A DNA stretch of 64,000 bases from Amyloporia xantha (taxonomy: Eukaryota; Basidiomycota; Agaricomycetes; Polyporales; Adustoporiaceae): contig JAYKKR010000020.1 in NCBI GenBank assembly GCA_036971615.1, forward strand, positions 248,001-312,000. The letters run 5' to 3'. Position numbers and translations under genes: made by a program. The notes beneath the pieces are model-generated. The model was not told where the DNA came from and did not search any database. It saw only the letters and a list, made by a program, of their open reading frames with translations. Below are positions 55,518-64,000 of this stretch, one piece after another. Every line of letters begins with the position of its first letter. Position 1 is the first letter of the stretch.

Positions 55518-57733
55518 CGGTAAGACTTTACAGGTTGTCATTAGCGTTACTAAGCTAACGCGTTTCCTACCTGTAACACTGCCCAGATGAGCTGCTGTGG
55601 AGGTCGCTTGATGAATGTACACTTCATGGAATATACTGTTCTGAGCAGCACGTAGATTGTCATATGGAGGTTCCGCAGATTACTGTTTTCACAAGCGAAT
55701 GGGAATGGAAACTAAGAGCGCTATACTCGAATTTGAATAAGAGGCAGAACAACATTTATCTGCTTTTGTGGCCTGAGAAACTGCATAGAGGCTGGATACC
55801 GTGCCGTACTCGCAAAGCGAGAAATTGAACGAAAGCCATCTTCGGTCGCCAGGGTAGGAATTCAATCATGCAAGCGCTAAGAAATTTTTGCCTACAATGA
55901 CTGAAGTCACACTGCACAATACTGAAGCGTTTGCACGCTCATATCATTCCTTGAACATGGAACTGAGATAAGAGACATATTTTGGTTCCTAGTAATTGGT
56001 TGCAAGCCTGTAGAGCACGATGCAACACGAACTGGGATGGGTAGCGAACGTAGCCTCCTGGACAAGCGTACTTATTAGTGCATTTCTACATCTCCAAACT
56101 TAGGCAGTGGCACCATAGCCATATTTACCGCACTTGAACTGCCAGCATGCGACAATCTTTGTCGGAGGTACATCAGTTGCTGATGAGGGTTGGGATAGAG
56201 AACGTTCAAGATGAAGCTAAGGGACAAACCCGACGTCAACACAGGTGGCCGAATTGCCTACGCCGGAATATGTACCTCGGAACAAAGTACGCTGTCCAGT
56301 CAGCCTTGACAACTCATAATGTGACTAATTGCGAACATGCAGAGTTCTCCCAAAGATGATGGAGGCGCGCCCTGGATCGACGACGAACGCAGATACCCAT
56401 GACAGAGAACGGAAAACTATGCCTTGATCGCGCTCATACAGGTGAGCTGATTCCTTGATGGGGCTATTCGGGCTCAAACGAATGATGGGAAACTGTGCAT
56501 ACCTGTGTAGTGCGCCCAGCAACGTAACAGCCACCGTCGTCAGTCTAATCAAACAGGGCGCAGCTTGAACAAGGATACACCGCTGTCCAGTGATGAGCGT
56601 CTCCTGTCACCCAAAAGACCGTTAACCTCGGAACTACCAGCGACGTTACCTCCGTTTGCGGGGGCGCTGTGATGGGCGCGAATTCGCCCAATTGACTTTC
56701 AGAACCTTCAACGGCGCATCTAAATCAACGGTACCACGAGGCCAGTGTTGGTGAAGCTGCCTTCATGCTCTGGTTGGAGTTTCGGATCGACTATCGTAGG
56801 ACTGTCCACTTTTCCTAGCGCCACGAGGGTTCACAGATCGCAGCTGTAACAAGAAACGTGCACAGCAGTGGATTGACAGTGATCAACCCTCGAACTGACA
56901 TAATGGCAGCGCATATATAGACCACAACCCGTGATACACAGCGACGTTGAAGCTTGCAGCCAACGTGTGATCAGATGATGCTTCGCGGGTGTAGGAACAC
57001 TGTTCACTTACATCATTGAATCCGATGTGACAAGGTAAGAACTGTAGAACCAGCAATACGTGTATATCCAGGTGGGCGTGGAAGAGTGCCTAGCGGGCGC
57101 TGAGGACCTGTTTGCCCAACATGAGCTTTAAAGTGCATGTCCAATCCGGGAGCGGTAGGCTTCCAAGGTCGGTCTGCTACCCAGGATACAACCGCACGCA
57201 GGTCAGAGCGCGTAAGTATTTGACAGCGCGCCTTGCAGTCAAGAAGTCAAGAGCGAGACTTCGAAGCGAAATACGAAATGCAAGCACGGATCAGAAGATT
57301 CTTCTTCTCTCGGCTCCCGTAGCGAGCAATGCGTGGCTTTCACGAGTTCAATTATGTTTGGTAGCTTTCGCCGGTGGTTGAGTCGCAGACATCAGGAGGA
57401 TGGGCAGGGCGATGATAGAGGAGAGATCATTGATTCAGACAGGTACAAACAGGCCGCGAAATACAAGTAGATAGTACTCGTACGATTGTTTGAAGCGAGA
57501 GAGGGCAGAAAGTCGGGCGATGGTTGGTCAATGGACGCCGGGTGGCGAGATGTATCAGCGTGTGAATATTGGGGTCTAGTGCCAGTGCCATTTCCCCATT
57601 TTCGATTATCGTTTGGTGCGAAGTGAGGCGACTTGTCGACGGAATAAATACCCCCTCCGGTCTACAACCGCTGCTTGCGCTCTCCCTCGACCTTGTTCCC
57701 ATCTATTCTCTGTCCCCCGTAACGCTCTAAATC
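55518..57733. other. 2.2 kb gene-poor region between the peptide gene and ACLY
   Basis: A possible 3' UTR intron of the peptide gene (GTAAGA...CCCAG, about 55520-55586) lies at the left. The rest shows only short frames. CT-rich sequence before 57733 is the ACLY 5' region. Confidence 0.4.
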
Positions 57734-60700
57734 ATGTCGTCCAAGGGTGCGTTATGCTCACCGGCGTTTACTGCCATCGCTGATCTCCTCCTTAGCCATC
57801 CGCGAGTACGATGCCAAACTCCTCTTGGCCTACTGGCTCGAGCGTGCACCCTTGGTCGATCCATCCGCGCAGCTCGCCACCAAGTTCGCATTCCCGTCTC
57901 CCAAGGTCGCACAGGTCTCATGGGATCCAGAGACCAACTCGATCACTCCCGATACCCAGATGCCCAGCTGGGTCTTCACCACGAAGCTCGTCGCGAAGCC
58001 TGATCAGCTCATCAAGCGTCGAGGGAAGGCCGGTCTCCTCGCCCTCAACAAGACCTGGGACGAGGCAAAGGAGTGGATTCAGGCGCGAGCGGGCAAGCCG
58101 CAAAAGGTACGGCTTTCCGCTCATGCATAGTTGTGCATTCCGCTTCCGAATCCCTCCCTTCCGTTGATCGTCCCGATGGAGTCACTCTGTCGTATTTTTG
58201 CGCACAAAAGATACGATCAGCGGTGCTTTCATATCCGGTCAAGTTAGACTTGTCCTGGCGCGACTATCGCCTCGCGTCGCCCGCCCGGATCGGAGACGCG
58301 TCTGACATACTGGTGCACGTGACCTTATTTCGGGTTCCCGCTTCGCATCTCGTCGCGGTGTTCTGGAGGAGGAGCTCGAGCGGAAGCGCATCTAATATTG
58401 TCTGATTCACGACGACATCATGCTGACGACGTCACGGATATCTATAGGTCGAGTCGGTCACGGGCACGCTGAACAACTTCATCGTTGAGCCTCTGCTTCC
58501 CCACCCTTCAAACACTGAATACTACGTTTGTGTCACATCTGCGCGGGAGGGTGATGTAATTCTCTTCACGCACGAAGGTGGTGTCGATGTCGGAGACGTC
58601 AATGCAAAGGCCCTTACCCTCTCCCTGCCGGTCAACGCGCCATTCCCCTCACGCCAGACTATTGCGGACTCTCTTCTGAAGCATGTACCTGCGGCGAAGA
58701 AGGAGACTCTCGTCGACTTCCTCATCCGCCTCTACTCCGTCTATGTCGACCTCCACTTTGCATACCTTGAGATCAACCCCTTGGTTTGCCTTGATGCCGT
58801 CGACGGCGGCGAGCCCACGATCCACTACCTCGACATGGCCGCGAAGCTCGACCAGACTGCCGAGTCGATCTGTGGACCCAAGTGGGCGATTGCGCGTGAT
58901 CTGTCAGTGTACGAGTCGGGTTCAGCAGTCACCTCCAAGGGCAAGTCGGTGTCTGCTGACCGTGGACCTCCCATGGTTAGTCTTTTGCTCACTCAGTTGA
59001 CCGAATTTTCTAAATTGTCGTGGTTTGGTAGGTGTGGCCCGCTCCTTTCGGTCGTGACTTGACCAAGGAGGAGGCATATATCCAGAAGCTCGATGCTTCG
59101 ACCGGAGCCTCGCTCAAACTTACCGTCCTCAACCCTGAGGGCCGCATCTGGACGATGGTTGCCGGTGGTGGTGCGTCTGTCGTGTACGCAGATGCCATCG
59201 CAGCACACGGTTTCGCCCACGAGTTGGCGAACTACGGAGAGTATTCCGGTGCGCCCACGGAGGGACAGACGTACGAGTACGCAAAGACGATTATTGATCT
59301 GATCACCCGCGGCAAGCCTCGTTCGGACGGAAAGATCCTGATCATTGGAGGTGGTATCGCCAACTTCACGAACGTCGCTGCGACGTTCAAGGGTATCATC
59401 CGCGCGCTCAAGGAGTACAAGGGGCCGCTTATCTCGCATGGCGTCCAGATCTACGTGCGTCGTGGTGGTCCTAACTACCAGGAGGGTCTCAAGGCGATGC
59501 GTTTGCTTGGAGAGTCGCTCGGTGTGCCCATCAAAGTGTACGGGCCCGACACCCACATCACTGAGATTGTTCCTCTCGCCTTGGGCGTGAAGTCAAAGGC
59601 GAAGAACCCTCTTAACTCTGTCTCTGCGACGCCCGTCGGCCCGCCCTCGCCCCAAGCTAAGGCCGCGGTTGACCCTGAAGTAGCGATCGGTAGCATCGGT
59701 CCCGATGGTGAGCGCACGCAGCCCAACGACCAGATTGTCCGCTTCGACAACGTGGAGGCCCAAACCTCGCGTCCACCATACCGTCCCTTTGACGACCGTA
59801 CCCGTGCATTTGTTTACGGTCTCCAGCCTCGTGCCATCCAGGGCATGCTTGACTTCGACTATTCGTGTGGGCGTGAGACGCCATCTGTCGCGGCCATGAT
59901 CTACCCCTTCGGCGGCCACCACATCCAGAAATTCTACTGGGGAACCAAGGAGACTCTCCTCCCTGTATACACCAGTGTCGAGGATGCCGTGAAGAAGCAC
60001 CCTGATGCCGACGTCGTCGTCAACTTTGCCAGCTCGCGGAGTGTCTACTCGAGCACGCTCGAGATCTTTAACTTCCCCCAGATCAAGAGCATTGCGATCA
60101 TTGCGGAAGGTGTGCCCGAGCGCCACGCCCGTGAGATCCTGCACTTGGCGCAGTCGAAGGGAGTCTTGATCATTGGGCCCGCCACTGTTGGTGGCATCAA
60201 GCCCGGCTGCTTCAGGATTGGAAACTCTGGAGGGTAAGTCGCGGTATTGGATCTGACTTGATGAGATACTAATATTTCACTGCAGAATGATGGACAACAT
60301 CATTGCGTCCAAGCTTTACCGCCCCGGTTCGGTTGGCTATGTCTCCAAGTCTGGTGGTATGTCGAACGAGCTCAACAACATTCTTTCCCTCACCACAAAC
60401 GGTACCTACGAGGGTATTGCCATTGGTGGTGACCGATACCCTGGGTCAACCTTCATCGACCATCTGCTGCGTTATGAACAGGACCCTGAATGCAAAATGC
60501 TCGTCCTCCTTGGTGAGGTCGGTGGTATCGAGGAGTACCGTGTGATCGAGGCGGTCAAGAAGGGCATCATTCGCAAGCCCATTATCGCTTGGGCGATCGG
60601 AACGTGCGCGAAGATGTTCGCGACGGAGGTGCAGTTCGGTCACGCCGGGTCGATGGCGAACTCGGACATGGAGACTGCAGACGCGAAGAACGCTGCCATG

Positions 60701-61854
60701 CGTGCGGCGGGCTTCGTCGTCCCCGACACTTTCGAAGACCTCCCGCTTGTGCTCAAGGAGACGTACGAGCGGCTCGTGTCGACCGGTGCCATCAAGCCTC
60801 AGGCAGAGCGCGATCCGCCTGTCATCCCCATGGACTACAAGTGGGCGCAGGAGCTCGGCCTCATCCGGAAGCCGGCAGCGTTCATCTCCACGATCTCTGA
60901 CGAGCGGGGCCAAGAGCTTCTCTACGCCGGTATGCGCATCTCGGATGTGTTCAAGGAGGATATTGGGTTGGGCGGTGTCGTCAGTCTCCTGTGGTTCAAG
61001 CGTCGCTTGCCATCGTGGGCAACGAAGTTCATTGAGATGGTGTTGATGCTCACCGCTGACCACGGTCCGGCTGTATCGGGGTCAGTACTTCGTAACTACT
61101 ACATCGTTTCATGCTCATTCAAACCTCTGCAGTGCGATGAACACTATCGTTGCTACCCGTGCGGGCAAAGATCTCATCTCATCGTTGGCCTCTGGTCTCC
61201 TTACCATTGGTAGTCGGTTCGGTGGTGCGCTCGACGAGGCGGCGAGCATGTTCTCGAACGCGCGGGATACTGGCCTTACGCCTCGAGAGTTCGTTGACCA
61301 GAGCAGGAAGCAGAACAAGCTTAGTGCGTATCTTTTATTACAGTTGTTGTGGTGAAAGAATGACTGACCATGATCGCAGTCAGCGGTATTGGCCACAAGA
61401 TCAAGAGTGTGAACAACCCTGATCTCCGTGTCGAGCTCGTGAAGGAGTATGTTCGCAAGAACTTCCCGAGCCACAGTCTGCTTGACTATGCGCTCGCTGT
61501 TGAGAAGGTGACGACGTCCAAGAAGGACACGGTGAGTCCCATATACAATAGGAGTGCTCATAATGTGTACTGACGATGACCGTACAGCTCATCCTCAATG
61601 TCGACGGTTGTATCGCCGTCTGCTTCGTAGACCTTCTCCGGGATAGTGGTGCTTTCACACCAGAGGAGGCTGACGAGTACATCAAGATCGGGACGCTGAA
61701 CGGTCTCTTCGTCCTCGGTCGCAGTATTGGTTTCATCGGCCACCACCTCGACCAGAAACGTCTCCGCGCACCACTCTACCGTCATCCTGCAGACGACATC
61801 TTCATCAACATGGCGGACCTTTCTCAGCCGCGAGTGCTGGGCAAGATGGCGTAA
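57734..61854 (+). CDS. ACLY: ATP-citrate lyase (single-polypeptide form)
   Basis: Makes cytosolic acetyl-CoA and oxaloacetate from citrate, CoA and ATP, feeding lipid and sterol synthesis and histone acetylation. Eight exons (57734-57746, 57796-58106, 58448-58975, 59032-60233, 60286-61080, 61133-61323, 61380-61531, 61588-61854) total 1153 codons exactly, i.e. 1152 residues. Exon 1 encodes MSSK and the first base of the next codon, then [19 protein letters not shown]. The ATP-grasp part has [13 protein letters not shown]. The CoA-ligase part has [19 protein letters not shown] and [32 protein letters not shown] carries the catalytic His that is phosphorylated. The citrate-synthase-like C-terminus has [20 protein letters not shown]. 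The one-gene form supports a basidiomycete source. Strong codon bias indicates high expression. Confidence 0.96.
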
Positions 61855-62765
61855 GGATTATAATGACTGCACGTTCATCAGCATTGGACTATCGTGGAGG
61901 GCCCGAGTGTCATGTCTTCATCTATCGCTTTCGTGCTACTTAAAATCAATTGTAGGCTTAATGACTGTACATAGATCTCTCTTACTATCAAATTTTTCTA
62001 TCACAATTTAACAACAAGCGGGCCATGTAAAAGGTCTACATGAAACATGGCCGACGAAGTAGCTGAACAGTCGGTTGCAGCCTTGTGGTGGGTGAAATAC
62101 TGTAATTTCCTGGATGGAATGCCTCGTTCGTTGTGCGGGTGTGTACAGAGAGTGGGAAAGTGGATTGACTTTCTGACGCATACCTCGTGCGCTGGGGTCG
62201 TCGCGCACACTAACGCGCCGACCTACGGCCATTCCCAGGAGGCCTTCATCTTTAGATCAGATTGAAGCATCGTAAAGATGCCGAGATGTCTTTCCATAGA
62301 TTGAGGGGCTCGTAAGCAGGTAGATGACGGACCGCTTGGCAGTGGCTGGCAACGAATAGGACTACCGCAATGTAGTCAAGTCAAAACGCGGATCTACTTT
62401 GCAGCCTGTGATCGAACGAATTTTGAGCGAGCTGGCGCATCGAGCAGCGGTCAGAAGTAGCATTCATGAAAGGGCAGTAGACGCGATGTTATTCATATCG
62501 CCTGCTTGTAGCTTTAAGTCCACTCGATTGCTATCGCGTTTTCAGCAAATAAGCGGACAATGTCTGCGGCGAGGATTGTGCATCAACACCATTTAGATCT
62601 TGAATATCATTCTGCATGCGGGGGACCGTGATTCGAGCTTAAGCCCAGCGCCAGGAGATATCCGCGTCCAAAATTAAAACCTCATGGGACCCAAGGATTC
62701 ATTGAGGCAGTGTCGAGGATTCCTCCCCTTCTTGGGCTGACGTCCAACCAACGCCAGCAGGCGTA
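61855..62765. other. Intergenic space between ACLY and the RRM-hydrolase gene
   Basis: About 900 bp with no coding signature. It holds the ACLY 3' UTR and the promoter of the next gene. Confidence 0.45.
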
Positions 62766-64000
62766 ATGTCCACTACAGCTCGAATATCCAATGTCAGCAG
62801 CGAAACCACAAGTGAGCAACTAGTCGAACACTTCCGATCGAAAGATATACCAGTCACTCTCGGCCAGACTCGTGTATCTCTTGTTGCTGGCCCGGACGGC
62901 CTCCAGACGGCTGTCTTGACATTCGATAATGAGGCTGGTCTACAGAAGGCTCGGAGCCTCTCGTCACAGGATCGCCAATTGAATGGAAGACAGATTAATC
63001 TGGACAACGGGTTCGATGGGTTTACTGCCCTTTCGGATGGCAATGAGGTTGAGTGAGAGCTTTACTTCCTCTTCTGTATGAAGATGCGTGAGAATGAGAC
63101 TGACCACAGACTGGGCGGAGCAGTATGGTAGCACTCCATGGCTTGAACGGCCATGCCTTCACAACATGGGAATACAGAGAAGGAGATGATCATTTCATGT
63201 GGCTCCGCGATAGCCTGCCGGAACACATTCCTGGTGCTCGCATTCTCACCTATGGCTACAACGCGAATGTCATTTCCGATGTCTCCATCGGCCGACTCCG
63301 GACTTTCGCGGAGACGTTCTTGGAGAATCTCAGACTGGAGAGGAGTTCAGAGAAGGTGAATTGGTTATTTGATAGGTCGCGGAAATGATCTATGCGTTGA
63401 CTAAAGCTGGACTGTAGCACAGAGGAAAACCGCTACTAATTATGGCACATTCCTTGGGTGGCTTGGTTGTAAAACAGGTATGAGAAACTCACCTTGTCGT
63501 GTTTGACATGCGAATGAATACCTTTGAGGCTCTCATTGTCGCCAATAATCGAGCGGACGGGCGATATCAGGACATCGTCGATTCCATTCGTGCGATTGTT
63601 TTCTTTGGGACCCCTCATCGTGGCGGGAATGGTGTCAATGCGGCAAAGTTCGTGGCTGACCTCCTCAAGGCCATCAACATTGAGACTCGCGGGGACCTGC
63701 TTAAAACTCTGGATCCGCGCTCATTGGCTCTGTTCGATCTCACGGATGATTTCCGCCAGGTCGTGGAATTGCTAGGCATAACCATTCACACCTTCTTTGA
63801 GGGAAAGAAGACGAAGGTCGGTCACTGGCCTGCAAAGCGGAATGTTCTGGTAAGTGACATGATACTTGAATTACAGATGTACCTGACGTACGAACAACTA
63901 TAGATCGTGCAAGAGGATTCCGCAATTCTGGGAACAGCCAAGGAGAGGAAAGCTTTGATCAATGCTGATCACTCGCACCTCTGCAAGTTCATGGGCCCAT
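62766..64000 (+). CDS. RRM-like domain joined to a SesB/SERAC1-like alpha/beta hydrolase (3' end outside window)
   Basis: Exon 1 (62766 to about 63050) encodes a 90-residue RRM-like fold: ARISNVSSETTSEQLVEHF (RNP2 side) and LQTAVLTFDNEAGLQKARSL (RNP1 side). An intron with a GTTGAG donor and CACAG acceptor leads in frame to GRSSMVALHGLNGHAFTTWE. The hydrolase continues FMWLRDSLPEHIPGARILTY, then KPLLIMAHSLGGLVVKQ, whose H-S-L-G-G is the nucleophile elbow, and RAIVFFGTPHRGGNGVN, all typical of the SesB-like hydrolase found at the N-terminus of fungal NOD-like receptors and in SERAC1-type proteins. The last visible exon reads IVQEDSAILGTAKERKALIN. Whether a NACHT or repeat region follows lies beyond the window. 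An NLR-type immune or incompatibility role is inference. Confidence 0.75.

Noticed and set aside
59593..60144. Long minus-strand frames opposite ATP-citrate lyase (also 60446-61063 and 58993-59556)
   Set aside because: Codon-bias shadows of a highly expressed gene. They break at ACLY introns and contain no recognisable motif.

Overview
The window comes from a basidiomycete fungus, most likely an Agaricomycete and plausibly a wood-decay polypore (the order is inference). Short GT-AG introns of about 45-70 bp interrupt almost every gene. ATP-citrate lyase is one 1152-residue polypeptide rather than the two subunits of ascomycetes. FunK1-type kinases and large F-box families, both typical of mushrooms, are abundant.

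Layout. 1-185: 3' end of a gene entering from the left. 0.5-5.5 kb: two tandem F-box genes on the minus strand. 7.5-14 kb: a small unknown protein, translation factor eIF3g, a tocopherol-cyclase-like gene with an apparent frameshift, a 97-residue Cys-rich protein and an F-box/LRR-like gene. 14.4-15.4 kb: a decayed HNH-nuclease-family gene. 16-17.4 kb: a cystathionine gamma-lyase-type PLP enzyme. 17.2-25 kb: a tandem duplication whose unit carries the last 187 bp of the lyase, a FunK1 kinase on the minus strand and a divergent F-box/nucleotidyltransferase-like gene. One copy keeps the kinase and the other keeps the F-box/NTase gene. 26.5-28.5 kb: COP9 signalosome subunit 3. 28.8-34.1 kb: three more F-box/NTase-like paralogues. 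36.2-38.3 kb: glucose-6-phosphate isomerase. 38.3-43.3 kb: repeat-rich DNA with a fold-back element bearing near-identical inverted repeats of about 400 bp and a second, older inverted-repeat element. 43.4-49.1 kb: a third FunK1 gene between a broken 3' copy and the intact copy of a prenylated ubiquitin-fold gene (UBL3/MUB type). 52.1-53.6 kb: another F-box/LRR-like gene. 54.9-55.5 kb: a seven-exon mini-gene for a secreted, Kex2-type repeat peptide precursor that is easily missed by ORF calling. 57.7-61.9 kb: ATP-citrate lyase. 62.8 kb to the edge: a gene joining an RRM-like domain to a SesB/SERAC1-like alpha/beta hydrolase.

Housekeeping genes (eIF3g, CSN3, PGI, ACLY, the lyase, UBL3) alternate with fast-evolving accessory families (F-box, FunK1, F-box/NTase, HNH). 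In two independent places a FunK1 gene sits beside a duplicated 3' fragment of its housekeeping neighbour. The items most worth following up are the mini-exon peptide gene, the F-box/NTase-like family paired with FunK1, and the two duplication junctions.
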